DNA from: Prosopocoilus inquinatus
Lineage: Eukaryota > Arthropoda > Insecta > Coleoptera > Lucanidae
NCBI GenBank assembly: GCA_036172665.1
Contig: CM069876.1
Coordinates: forward strand, 3,968,001-4,032,000
DNA: 64,000 nucleotides
Reading direction: 5' to 3'
Shown here: piece by piece, positions 22,066 through 33,849 of the stretch
Position numbering within the stretch: position 1 is the first letter of the stretch
How the letters are laid out: each line of letters begins with the position of its first letter
Program-made: the position numbers and the translations under genes
The notes under the pieces: model-generated
What the model was told of the DNA's origin: nothing
Seen by the model: only the letters and a program-made list of their open reading frames with translations
Database searches by the model: none

Positions 22066-25000
22066 ATGTATAAACTCGTAGTGTTGATTTTAATAACATT
22101 CGTGACCGGTGCTAATTGTGCAAAAATTCTTGGCGCATTTATTTCGGGAGGACGCAGTCATCACATAGTAGGTGCACGTTTAATGAAAGAACTCGCTGCA
22201 AGAGGTCATGAGGTTACATTTATTAGCGCATACCCTCAGAATCCACCTGTTAAGAATTTACGTGACATTGAATTGACAGGTTTAGTCGAACAAATTGAAA
22301 GTAAGTAATACACAAGTAGGTATTATCTGCTTGTTAATCAATAGTTCTTATACGGGTTGATTTTTTTTAATTTCTCATCTACGGCATTGTGAATGGTGAG
22401 GTGTGTAGTCCAGATTGAATGAACGCATTCTAAAAAGTCACAGCCGACTAGATAGGGAATTAAAAAAAAAAAAAACTAAAATTACATTACACAATTTCTT
22501 TATGGGACAAAAAAATGTCTTAAAATGAATGGTGGACAGATTCAATCTTTGTTGTATAGGGTGTTCTATTACTGTGTGCAAATATTTAAACCTGTAATAC
22601 ATCACCATAAATGGCAACGATTAAACTTATATGCCCTTAACACCAAGTTAATAGTTTTCGAGAAAAATGCCTTGGAAGATTTTCACCAAACTGTTCGAGA
22701 ACTGCTGCCATAGCTAACGACTGGATGGTACGCCGCCTTGCCTGTGTGAATGACGACTCGAATATAGGTCAGTGTTTTACGATGTCGTAAACGAATCTGT
22801 TTGATTCGTATGAGCCCTATTAATAGATCGTAACAGTTGAAACGTGTTAAACGCGCTTACAAAGCGCCCGGACTAATTAATACAAGTAATTACAATTTTA
22901 GGTATTTTCAAATGATAAACCCACGATTGTAATTACTGCACAAAAAATGCAGATGAGTTAAATAATGATATCACCGTCATTCATCGTTTTACTTTCGGAT
23001 ATTTTACACTCACAAGTAATAAATTGCCTTTCCATTTCTAAATAAATAGATTAAGATTTCGTTAGTTTAATAAAGAAACTTTAAAATAGTGAAGTAATTT
23101 ATCTACTGTTTGTACAGTTTAAAATCGGCCGCATTAGTAATCACACTAGGGAGAATAAAATAGCAGTTAAAACTGATATGTGCTCACTACCAATATGACT
23201 GACATTAAATTTACAATTTCTATTAATTGAATTGTGAAATTCGGCCAAGCAAAGCATTTTTAACGCGCTTGCATTGCAAATTTCAAAATTTACAAACTGA
23301 TTAATATCCTAAAGTATTCTCGCATGCATTCGATAAAGTCGCAGTTTCGCATTTCTTTTGATGCTTTTTATTATGGCAATTTTTTGAGTTTTTACAACGG
23401 CGGCCGCTGTAACGCGTGTAAGGTGGGGCAACATTAGCGTTCTGCAGATACGAAAAATTTGACAAACAAAGAAAGACTTTTGATTCGTAATTACAAATAA
23501 CGAAAAAACATATGTTACTCTTGTACTGGGAAGTTCGCGGAAACGTACATAGGGCCCGGGTATTGTAATAAACGATATCAGTGATTTTTATTACGAAACG
23601 CTGGAGAATGAGTTTAAATGCGGGACTCTTTTTATGATCGGCGCTGTGTGTGAGCATACCCACTGGCTACAGAGGAAGGCGTCAATGACCTTGCTGAATG
23701 TTCTCTCTCGCATATTTCAGCAGTTTCAAACATGTGGAACCTTCGAATTTTTTTTTGCTATGATTCGGTAGCCACCCGAAAATACGCGCAGAAGGTAGCA
23801 TTTCACGTACTTATACTGAAGTTTTTTTTTATCTGCACACAGTAAAAGAACACCCTGTATATCAACAGTATTACAAATTAATCATTCAACTGTATTTTCA
23901 AGTATATAGGGTGTTCAGTAAATAATGGGCCACAAATAGAGTTTCTAGTGCCACTGATATTAAATCTAAATATTCGCTTACTTTTTTGCTTAAAATATTG
24001 TAAATATTGAGTTACAGCAATAGGAGGAAACCATCATTATCAAATTGTAATTAAATACCTCAAGAAACGTTCTTACAAAAAAATGAAATATAAAAAATGT
24101 CTTTCGAGGGCATTCATCCAAATCGGTTTATTTGATGCAAAGAAACTGAAATATTAAAGTATGGCCTATTCTTTACTGGACACCCGATATATGTGTGCTA
24201 TGTTACCAAAAGCTCTGCTAATTCCTGTCTGATCTCACTCGGGATATTTCTTGGGGGTGGTCGGTATCCACTTCAGGTACCTCTTAGTATTGGCAATAAA
24301 ATTCGTCACAGCTTCCCCTCCAACGGCGAAGAGGTTTGGAAGTAACAAAGCCACGGAACATTTTACACACAAAAATACACTCCCGCTCCTGAGACCTTGA
24401 CAAGTCTATGACTTAAGACCCCATTATGCAAGCACCACAGACAAAAGAAAATATTTATTAAGTTTTTTAAAAATTGATTCAATTTATTTTTATTTCTTTG
24501 TAGAAATGACGGAAGAAGTGAATATGTTTGACGAATTTGGCACCCCATCCTTTTTGATGCCGTTCTTTCTAGTGTTGTTTGGCCAACAATTTACAGAAAA
24601 CTGTTTGGCACACGAAAACATTCAAAAATTACTGCATTCTAACGAAACGTTTGACCTAATCATAAAAGAACAATTTGAAGATTACGCTCTGCAAGGTTTG
24701 GGTTACCATTTCAACGCGCCTGTGTTAATACTAAGTACGGTAGGCGCAAGCATCTGGACGAGTCGTTTAATCGCAAATCCTTCGAACCCTTCTTATATAG
24801 CCGATCTCTTTTTGGATTACCCATCAAAAATGTCATTCTTTCAAAGAACATTGAATACACTCATGGCACTTGTCCAGGAAATAACGCATCTTTACTCTAT
24901 TAATGCACACAATGCTATAATGCACAAATATATTCCAGATGTTCCTCATATTAATGACTTAATATATAACACTTCATTTGTTCTATTAAATTCCCACGAG

Positions 25001-25922
25001 AGTTTTGATTCTGCCGTACCGGCTGTTCCTAATATGGTGAATATTGGCGGATTTCATGTCGAACCTCCAAAGAAATTACCTGAAAGCTTACGAGAGTTCT
25101 TGGATGAGGCGACGGAAGGAGTTGTCTACTTTAGCATGGGTTCCAATCTGAAGAGCAAGGATCTATCGGTTGATAAACGGGATGTATTACTAAAAGTATT
25201 TTCTCGCCTTAAATTGAAAGTACTGTGGAAGTGGGAGGACGATAAACTTCCAGGACAACCTGAGAACGTTAGAATTCAAAAATGGTTTCCACAACAAGAT
25301 GTACTGGGTGAGCACCAAGTCAATAAAAAAAAACCTTTAATACTGTTTCATTATTTTGTGTAGCACATCCAAACATTAAAGTTTTTATTACGCACGGTGG
25401 ACTACTTAGTACAATTGAAGCTATTTACCACGGTGTTCCCGTTATCGGAATTCCTATCTTTGGTGATCAAAAGATGAATATGGCTAACGCTATGAGAAAA
25501 GGTTATGGCATTTTAGTACCATTCACAGACCTTTCCGAAGACACTCTTGGCGATGCTTTGAATAAAATCATTACTGAACCCTCGTAAGTATTGTTTTTTT
25601 TAGTAAAATCGATTTTCGCTGTTTGATTTATATATTTTTATTTACTAGATATAAAGAGAATGCGAAAAGAAGATCGCAACTTTTACACGATCAGCCAATG
25701 AAACCCATAGATAAAGCAGTGTATTGGGTAGAATATGTTATAAAACATAAGGGAGCACCACATCTAAGATCAGCCGCCCTTAATCTCTCTTGGTATCAGT
25801 ACCTGCTTCTGGATGTAGTTTTATTTATTTTTGTCATCATCACTATCTTCGTTTCGTTATTATGTATTAGTTTAAAGAAGATTATTTGTAAAGGAAAAAG
25901 TACAAAACAAAAAATAAATTAA
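22066..25922 (+). CDS. UDP-glycosyltransferase (UGT) gene 3, four exons with a 2.2-kb first intron
   Basis: Exons: 22066-22300, 24504-25307, 25364-25583 and 25649-25922 (1533 nt, 510 aa). A signal peptide ends near GANCA, followed by [12 protein letters not shown] with the probable catalytic histidine. The acceptor half has [11 protein letters not shown], where the otherwise shared DDA reads [17 protein letters not shown] and GDQKMN make up the donor site. Exon 4 carries the membrane span [20 protein letters not shown] and a KQKIN tail. Exon lengths and phases equal those of the other genes, so the DYA change is the main visible difference near the active-site region. Intron 1 (22301-24503) is expanded by two transposons; the other introns are 56 and 65 nt. 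AATAAA is at 25937. Confidence 0.95.
22555..23861. mobile_element. Inverted-repeat DNA element in intron 1 of UGT gene 3
   Basis: The left end TATAGGGTGTTCTATTACTG and TGTGCAAAT matches the complemented right end ATACAGGGTGTTCTTTTACT and GTGTGCAGAT. The element is about 1.3 kb. Its left part also occurs, inverted, at 590-1185. A 120-aa minus-strand frame (23301-23663) resembles no transposase I know. Being intronic, it does not break the UGT reading frame. Confidence 0.65.
23904..24191. mobile_element. Short inverted-repeat element (MITE) in intron 1 of UGT gene 3
   Basis: The left end ATATAGGGTGTTCAGTAAAT and AATGGGCC matches the complemented right end ATATCGGGTGTCCAGTAAAG and AATAGGCC. It is about 290 bp with no coding sequence. 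Confidence 0.6.
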
Positions 25923-25936
25923 ATATGATGATATGC

Positions 25937-25942
25937 AATAAA
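25937..25942 (+). terminator. Poly(A) signal of UGT gene 3
   Basis: A canonical AATAAA lies 15 bases after the stop codon. Confidence 0.5.
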
Positions 25943-25944
25943 TT

Positions 25945-26639
25945 GTTTTGGAATATACACTATTTTAAACACCTGTTAATGATTATAAAATTGACGACTA
26001 TATCAAGACGCAAAACAATTTTATCGACTTTCATCTAACACGTTAATTTAGATGAGGAGAAGTAAGTGAGTAAGGATGAATTGCGTATTATAAATATTTT
26101 CTGCTTGATAATTAAAAACCTTGATAAATTTGAGGACAGGCACTTAAAGCAGTTTTAAATAATGACGCGTATAATTACAGAGATTCAATAATGCGAAATG
26201 CATTAGAAAAGCTTAACATTTTATGGACTAAAGTTTTAGTTTAACAAAAAAAACATTTAAAATAAAATAAGGGACATGTAAAAACATCTATATTTTGTAT
26301 AACATAATTTATAATTAATAAAATAATTTATTCATAATTAATGAAAACAAATTAAAATAACTCCGAACATAAACGTAATTTCCTGTACCTGCAGATTTTA
26401 TTACTTCTGTGATACTGTAACAATAAATATCAAATTTTATTCCACGTGCCTAAAGTATCCATAAATTCGCACCATAACGTAAGAAATTCGTGTTTTTGTT
26501 TGCTTTAGGATTATTTTTTTATATAACTCTAAGTACAAAAAGAACTCTAAGCTTGGTACTGTAGCAAATAAAGCTCAAAAGTAAATGTGCATTCATAATT
26601 TCATAATTAATAAAAAAAATGCAGGGCCGAGATAATTAT
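25945..26639. other. AT-rich spacer, no gene seen
   Basis: Very AT-rich (TTTATTCATAATTAAT-like words repeat around 26310-26345 and 26590-26610). There is nothing coding. Confidence 0.4.
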
Positions 26640-27120
26640 ACAACCATCGTAAAATCCATGGGTATGTCCTGTTGAAATTGTAACTAAGAAGAACGCGGAA
26701 AAAGGACAATTATCCAGTCCCTCGAATTGATGACACATAGACACCTTATCTGGCGTGAAATGGTTTTCCACACGCATTCTGACGACAAGGAAATGATATT
26801 CACTACAGGAAAATGTCTATGGCATTCTAAAGTAAAATCTTTTGGTTTATGTAACGTTCCCGTCATCTTTGAACAGCTCACGGAATTGGTCTACACGGAC
26901 TTAGCTGGAAAACTTTTCTCGTGTATTTGGATGAGGTATTTGTTATCAGAAGAACTTTTTAAGAACAACTTACAAATGTAATGAACGTGTCTTAAAGAAT
27001 TACATATGCGAAATTGAAAACTGAATTCAGGCAAACATAAGTTATTGGTCTTCTTGGATTTATCGTATGAGCCCATTACATATTTACCGTAGGAATAGAT
27101 GTAGATACCCGAGCCTATTT
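26640..27120 (+). pseudogene. Gypsy-like reverse transcriptase remnant
   Basis: Readable blocks: HSDDKEMIFTTGKCLWHSKV, then KSFGLCNVPVIFEQL, then a degraded SCIWMRYLL where the YLDD catalytic motif should be, then a YAKLKTEF and LLGFIV stretch resembling the end of the RT domain. This is the Ty3/gypsy RT order. The aspartates are lost and there are stops, so it is dead. It is the same broad superfamily as the integrase at 13449-14045, but no link between the two can be shown. Confidence 0.7.
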
Positions 27121-27129
27121 CACTTCAGA

Positions 27130-27937
27130 AACTATAGTACGTCTAGAAAGTATCCGGAAAAAAGCAAACAACTCTGCCACTTCCAGTTTCTGAATTTATG
27201 AATGAAACAATTCAAATGGAGAAAGAATACAGTTTCAGTTACTTGTTTATGTAATTTCCGTTTAATCCTACAAATGATACTGAATGTTCTGGAAACTTGA
27301 AATCAAATCACTACAACCTGCTTACAACTGGTACGTGATCTGTGCACAAAATGGCACTATTATGTTATTTCTTCTTGCGTTTCTTGAAGGAAACATTTTT
27401 TTTTAAACTTCTTTAATCATGAACCCCTTCTGTTGAAAAAATGCTTCATATTTTTTCTCTTTTCTTAAATTTTCCATATCTGCTCATATTTCTTTGTATA
27501 TTTAAAATTGTTAAAAATCAATGCCACTTGTCACTTTTTTTTATTGGATTCTTTGGGAAAATGATTTTGATAAAAATACTACGCTCCTCAGCTGCTGGGA
27601 AAGCCATATATTGGAAAAGATCAAAAAAATTCAAACATTCCGAATACTTTCTAGACGGTCTATATAATTGTTGTTAATAGTTGCAGATCTCATAGGAATT
27701 AAAATTTTTAGATGACTGGCAATTAGTTAAGTTAGATTTTGCAAGTTGCTGTGATATTTAGATCAATAGGAAAAAACTGAAATACATTTGAGTTTAGTTA
27801 AAGAAAAGAACAATGTTACGTTTAATCTGTTTCATAAACGTTTGATTTAAAATACCTGAGACTGTTAATCGAACAGAGTATTAGTGAACGGTATGGTGAA
27901 CTGAGGTTTGGTTATCAGAAACTCTCAAAAGATACTC
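27130..27937. other. No gene seen
   Basis: AT-rich. A 78-aa frame at 27441-27677 is hydrophobic and low in complexity and resembles nothing known to me. Confidence 0.35.
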
Positions 27938-28130
27938 ATGCCCGGTCTCTGAAACGATAAGTAAATTTAGGTAAACAAATTTTTCTTGACAGATAACTTT
28001 ATGAAAAGTATAAATTGTTTACATTGCTACGTACACACTTTATCTACAGATAAAGTTTTTAGAAGTTATGTTGAGATTATCTTGAGTTTATCTCTTCGTA
28101 AAGTTATGTATCATTTCAGAAACTGGGCAT
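27938..28130. repeat. Small inverted-repeat element
   Basis: The ends ATGCCCGGTCTCTGAAACGA and (complemented) ATGCCCAGTTTCTGAAATGA are inverted. It is about 190 bp and internally AT-rich. Confidence 0.55.
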
Positions 28131-28489
28131 TAGACTCTGAACTTGTGTAAGTGTGCGAATTAGCGCACAGATTTTAAGTAAATTCCAAAGGGAAAACATC
28201 TCTCTAAAATGCTAAAATATTGTAAAATATTGATTCGTTGTAATAAATGTCTAAAGTTAAAAGTGGATTTTATTGTGAGACAAATAACAATATACGGAGT
28301 TGGGACCATGACATTAATATCATTATCATCCAGACCGGATAAAACAAAGTAAAATAAAAAAAAAACTTAATCAAGATAACAATCGCGTGGCTTGGCGCAA
28401 GCCGTCACACATTGTTATTATTTTGAAAATAGATTTTTTTTTAGCATTTAAACTAATTATTTAAATAAGAAATTTTAAAAACGGAATCC

Positions 28490-29150
28490 CGAGTTCATTG
28501 CGCGCAGGAGTTTAATTGATGCAACAGGTGCAAACCCAGAGTGTCAATAGACAGTTGTTCGTATATGTTACAGATGGTGTGTAAAAGTCTTTGCGAATAC
28601 AGCGAAATTTCCGCATGCGCTGACCGAGGATCTGGACAATTGATGATTGGAAGAAGTTTTATTCTCTGATGAAATAAGGGTTAACTTTAAATTTCCTGAT
28701 AGACGTGAGTGTGTTTAGAGAAAAGAGATATTTGCAGCTTGCAATATCTCACCAAGGATCTCGGTGGTTCTGCAATGTTTTTTCCTTGGGGGATATCTGT
28801 TTCAATGGCCGCATAGAGTTGGTCTTTTTACCTGTGAAGTCTACGACAAATATCATACTTGAACACGTAATACAATTTGTTCCTTTTGTAGGGCCAATTT
28901 GTTTACTTATTCAAGATAATGCTCGTTCCCACGTGGCTAGTCTAGTCCAAATCTAGATCCCACAGAACATCTATGGGACGCTCTTAAAAGAAAATAATAA
29001 TAGTAATAATTGCAGAGTGGGAGAACATTCCACAGGAATTTATAGATAACTTAATTTCCACCATACGAAATCGTAGGAATGGAGTAGAAGAGGACACACC
29101 TGTAATCTCTTTACAAGTTATTAATGTAAACAGAAATAAATCTACGTAGA
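28490..29150 (+). pseudogene. Tc1-like transposase remnant
   Basis: In order: a degraded N-terminal part, then DW/LEEVLFSDEIRVNF (second catalytic region), then QGSRWFCNVFSLGDICFNGR with IELVFL, then LLIQDNARSHVASLVQ (aspartate in DNARSH), then, in another frame, a proline/aspartate-rich stretch with EHLWDALKRK where the last acidic residue lies. This is the Tc1/mariner layout. Several frameshifts and stops make it inactive. Confidence 0.75.
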
Positions 29151-29479
29151 AACTAAAGGCAGCATGTCTATCTTTGAAAAGGATGTCTTATGACTTATGT
29201 CATTTTGAAATTTCTGATATTTTGCCTAGTACCATGATCATCCCGTAACAATAAAAATATATTTAATAGTGGCTTAGAATAAGTTAAAGTATCAACTACA
29301 TCTGTACCAAAAATCCTTTCTTCTAGAGTTAAATATAAATAAAACGTGAATAAATAAAATATTGGCTGCAAAGGACACTTTTTAAACAAAATGTTAAATA
29401 TCTTCAGAACGGTCAGATTTAAGCAAAGACACGGTATATAAAAATGTACAGAATTTTATGGACAATGTAAACTTTGGCA

Positions 29480-29849
29480 TCATATAGGGTAAACCGGGCA
29501 AAAACGCCCCATCTGTAAAAACACCCTGGCTGTAACAGTACAGCTAGTTTTGGTGAGACGGTGGTGCAGGAATCAAAAGTCAGTTGTTTGGTGAAAATAA
29601 ATAAATACTGCGGTCACTTGTAAATTCAAATAAGTGTGAGTTAAAAATTATTTCTCGTATAAACGTAGTTTATTATTAATCCGAGAACTGTGTTGTATTT
29701 TAGGTTCGTTAACCTACTATTTGGCATGTTCGCACATCTGCTCTGTACCGAGAGCTTTTGTTAGTACAGTGGGGCGTTTTACATTGGTGTTCGGAAAAAA
29801 CGACAAAATCTTAAGGTAATAGGCCTGACTAAATTCGGTGATTTTATTT
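29480..29849. other. Leader region of the pogo-like element
   Basis: Contains GGGCAAAAACGCCCC and, further on, GTGGGGCGTTTT motifs that may belong to the terminus of the element whose coding remnant follows. I could not pair them convincingly with the downstream end near 31720. Confidence 0.3.
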
Positions 29850-31720
29850 GCAGAAAACGGGTAAAATTTATGTACGAGAAATAAGTTGAACTGGTTTCAG
29901 TCAAGATACGTTAGCAGAGGCCACAAAAAAAGTTAATGCCGGAGAGATGGGAGTAAATGAAGCTAGTCGTGAATACGGAATTTCCTCCAGAATACTGAGA
30001 AGGCATCTGAAAAGTGGAAATTACATTGTGAAACTAAGTCGAGGGCCGGAATTGGGAACAGAGCACGAGAAACGACTCGTTGCTCCCATCAAAAATCTCT
30101 GGAAAAGATCGGCTTTGCCCCCGATAGCATTGCAGTGAAAAAAATTGCTTACCAATTTGCAGAAAAACTAAACATCAACCAACGATTTTCAAAAGTTCGT
30201 GAAACAGCTGAAGATGAATGGTTTAGGAATTTATTTGTAAGAAATAAGGAAAACGTAAGCATTCGAAAATCCGAAGGTTTGTCTGTAGCCAAAGCAAAGG
30301 GAGTGAACAGGAAGGAGGTAGCTGATTACTTTACTTTACTTCAACAAATTATTACTAATAGTGTTTGTTTGACACGCTCGGACAAATCAATAACGTCGAC
30401 GAGACCAGGATACAGATAAATAATAAACCGGGTAAAATAGTCACTACCAAAGACGCAAAGGTTGTGTATCCGTTAACCAGCTGTGAGAAGGAAGGGAATA
30501 TATCCTTGGTTGCATGCTTTAATGCAGTGGGTATTACATACATATATACCTCCTGACGAGAAGATGAGTTTTCTGATGGATTTCCGCCAGGTTCGAAGGT
30601 ATTTATGAATCAGAAGTCGTCATACATAAGTGCCGAGTTATTCTTGAAATGGTTCAGGCAATGTTTTCTACCAAGAAAGAGGCCCGGCAAAGCCATACTT
30701 CTTTTAGATGGCCGCACCTCACATTGCAATGCAATTGAGCTCTTTGATTTGGCAACAGAAAATGATACGGTGCTTCTACTTCTGTCAAGTCGCACCACAC
30801 AAGCACTTCAGCCACTAGACAGAGCATTCTTTAAACCCTTAAAACCCTATTTCTTTCAAAAGGCAACAACTGGATGGTTGACAACAAGGAAAAGGAGATA
30901 TCAAGAACGATAATTGCTAGATTGGTATACGTAAAGCGTAGGGTACATCTGCAACCTCAGAATTTAAAGCATGTGGAATATATTACTCAAGTAATCCCAG
31001 ATCATTTCTTTTCAATATCGGATGCATCCTTAGAAAATACAGCTCAATTTCTTCGCGAGTTACCTAATGAAGATGAAGACCTTCATGTAGCATCAACTTC
31101 TTCGGCAGGTCCTATAATGGTAAAACGAAAGCCGGAATTCACAAAGCAGTAAAAACCTGGGCCTTCAAATCAGGAGAAAACTCTAGCGGCACCATTTAAG
31201 GAACCTTGCAATGAGAAGAAAACTCCTTCAGCATATTTGAAAGAACTTCACCCACTTCCACGAATTCCTAATACAGGCGTCTCAAGAAAGAAAAAAGAAA
31301 ACAATTAAGTCTAGAACTGACTTCTCCAAAAAATCGTGTAAAACGCAGAATATTTTCTGAAAAGAAGAAAGTTAATGCCAGTAACTTGAGAGCTAAGAAA
31401 ACTCAAGTTGTACAAACAAGAATCAGGGAATTGCTCAAAAATTTTGGAATAAAAAGAAAGGAGTTGTTAAGGAGACAAGAAGACAACTTTGTAGTTCTTC
31501 TGATACTTCCTCAAAAGATGAGCCTGTTTTAAGCTCGACGGATGAAATTCCTGATGAAAGTGGAGACTTTTGCATCGAATGTCGCGAGTATATACACAAC
31601 TAAATCAGAAGTTGACTGGGTACAACACACCGAGTGTTCTAGTTGGCTTCATGAGACTTTTACCAGCTACTAAACCTTTTGCAACAAGTGTGCCAAAGAG
31701 AATAACCAAAATTAAGTAAT
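29850..31720 (+). pseudogene. Pogo/Tigger-like (DDE_1) transposase remnant with zinc-finger tail
   Basis: The N-terminus has a pipsqueak-type helix-turn-helix (GVNEASREYGISSRILRRHL). Next comes RKSEGLSVAKAKGVNRKEV, then the catalytic blocks NVDETRIQINNKPG, LLLDGRTSH and LQPLDRAFFKPL, which supply the three aspartates of DDE_1 enzymes. Around 31570-31710, cysteine pairs spaced like a PHD-type finger (CIECREY, then a W/H/C stretch, then CNKCAKE) appear in shifting frames. Stops and frameshifts occur near 30137, 30400, 30560 and 30890. All motifs are easy to read, so decay is moderate. It lies between UGT genes 3 and 4. Confidence 0.8.
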
Positions 31721-32079
31721 CATCTGTAGTGGGGCCTTTATTTTAAGCGAAACATTTTATTTATATTTCGAATGTTAGGTATTATATCTTGATGTAAGAT
31801 TGCCATATAAACCGACACAACGACGCGGCGTCTAAAATTTCAAGGCAATATTTACACTCAATGGCGCAATAATACATATGTCTATGATGTGTCCGTGACT
31901 TTTATTTACTTATCAGTTACTTATTAGAATCTGTTCACTCATGCACAATCATCGTTTGCAGAGAAATTCCTATTATATCTACTAAAATATTGATACGCCA
32001 AAAAAAGATTAAACAATTAAAGCGTGTTTTCGAGCACAATAATTTCAAATTCTGTGAGTGACAGACTCTGTAGTGAAAA

Positions 32080-33786
32080 ATGTATAAAAGTATAGTCTTT
32101 TTGCTAATAGCACTTGTGACTTGTGCAGAAAATGCAAAAATTCTTGGTGTTTACCATGCACCAGCTCCTAGTCACAACGCAATTGGTGCGCGTCTAATGA
32201 AAGAACTTGCTGCGAGAGGACATGAGGTCACATTCATTAGTCCATTTCCGCAGAAGACACCGGTCAAAAACTTACGAGACATCGAGTTATCGGGATTTGT
32301 CGAAGCAATGAGAAGTAAGTTAATTCTTCCTTGACAATAAAAATTAAAATGCAAACACTTATTTTTGCAGAAAAAACTGAAGAACAAAATATATTTGAAA
32401 TGATGACCATGTCACCATTTCTGCTGCCATTTTTGATAGGAACGTGGTCCGAGGAGTTTATGAAAAACACTTTCGCACACGAAAATGTCCAAATGTTGTT
32501 GCAATCTAACGAAACGTTTGATTTAATTATAAAAGAGCAATTCCACGACGACGCTCTACTGGGACTGGCATACCATTACAAAGCCCCCACGTTAATATTA
32601 ACTACATTAGGTCCTACCATCTGGAGCAATCGACTAATTGCAAATCCAGCACCACCTTCTTACGTACCTGACATATTTTTGGATTATCCGTCCAAGATGT
32701 CGTTTCTAGAACGAACAGGAAACACAATTATGACAATTTTTCACGAAATTACGCATTATTACTTTACACGAGTGCAAAATAACATACTCCACACATACTT
32801 TCCGTCTGTTCCACATATTACCGATTTAATGTACAATGTATCTTTCATTTTGCTTAATTCACACGTCAGCTTTGATCCTGCTGTGCCTTCGGTTCCCAAT
32901 ATGGTACAAGTTGGTGGTTTTCACGTCGAGCCTCCAAAAAGACTTCCCGAAGATTTGCAGAAGTTCCTGGATGATGCCAAGGAAGGAGTTGCTTACTTTA
33001 GTATGGGTTCCAATTTAAAAAGCAAAGATATGCCAGCACAAAAGCGTGATGCAATTTTGAAAGTATTTTCGCGTTTGAAATTGAAAGTGCTGTGGAAATG
33101 GGAAGATGATGAACTTCCAGGACAACCAACGAACGTCAAAATACAAAAATGGTTTCCGCAGCAAGATGTCTTAGGTAAATACCTAACTAAAAAGTAGATG
33201 CAACTGCTAGCTTACTGTATTGTGTAGCACATCCAAACATTAGAGTCTTCATTACTCATGGTGGATTACTTAGTACGATTGAGGCAATCTACCACGGTGT
33301 TCCTGTTGTTGGAATTCCTATCTTCGGAGATCAGAAGAATAATATGGGAAACGCTGTAAGAAATGGTTATGGTATACTAGTTCCGTACTCAGAACTTTCG
33401 GAACAAACGCTTGGTGACGCACTAGATAAAATTGTTCAAGACCCTTCGTAAGTAAACTGTTTACTTAAAGCTTATTTTATACTTAACTATCTTCGATTTA
33501 ACTTAACTTCAGATATCAGGAAAATGCAAAAAAGAAATCGCAGCTTCTGCACGATCAACCAATGAAACCCATAGATACTGCAGTTTATTGGGTCGAATAT
33601 GTGATAAAACATAAGGGGGCGCCACATCTACGATCAGCAGCACTTGATCTTACTTGGTATCAATATTTGCTACTGGATGTTGTTTTATTTTTATTTTTAA
33701 TTGCTGTTACTTCATCAGTTTTAATTTATATCAGTTGTAGAAGAATTATTTGCGGGAAGAATGGTAGTAAGTTGAAAACAAATTAG
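32080..33786 (+). CDS. UDP-glycosyltransferase (UGT) gene 4, four exons
   Basis: Exons: 32080-32314, 32371-33174, 33228-33447 and 33513-33786 (1533 nt, 510 aa). Introns are compact (56, 53 and 65 nt) and GT-AG. A signal peptide ends near CAENA. The next block has APSHNAIGARL, so the second histidine of the SHH pair is replaced by asparagine while the first, probably the catalytic base, stays. [25 protein letters not shown] and GDQKNN (the others have DQxMN) follow. Exon 4 encodes [18 protein letters not shown], a membrane span and a KLKTN tail. Expected to be an ER UDP-sugar transferase like its neighbours, probably with a different acceptor range. No TATA box; an ATTAAA at 33837 may serve as poly(A) signal. 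Confidence 0.95.
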
Positions 33787-33836
33787 AAAATTTGTTTTAG
33801 TAAATCGAAATGTACTATCACGTGATAATTCAGATT

Positions 33837-33842
33837 ATTAAA
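33837..33842 (+). terminator. Possible poly(A) signal of UGT gene 4
   Basis: ATTAAA, the common variant, lies about 50 bases after the stop; no AATAAA is closer. Confidence 0.35.
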
Positions 33843-33849
33843 TAGTTTC

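Noticed and set aside
23301..23663. 120-aa minus-strand frame in intron 1 of UGT gene 3
   Set aside because: No recognised motif; it lies inside a transposon and has no start or composition support for a gene.
26640..27120. Joining the gypsy RT remnant with the integrase at 13449-14045 as one element
   Set aside because: They are 12 kb apart on opposite strands with two UGT genes between; no shared LTR was seen.
6514..33786. Viral origin of the UGTs (they resemble baculovirus ecdysteroid UGTs in family)
   Set aside because: They have introns, a C-terminal membrane span and ER-type tails, which fit cellular insect UGTs.
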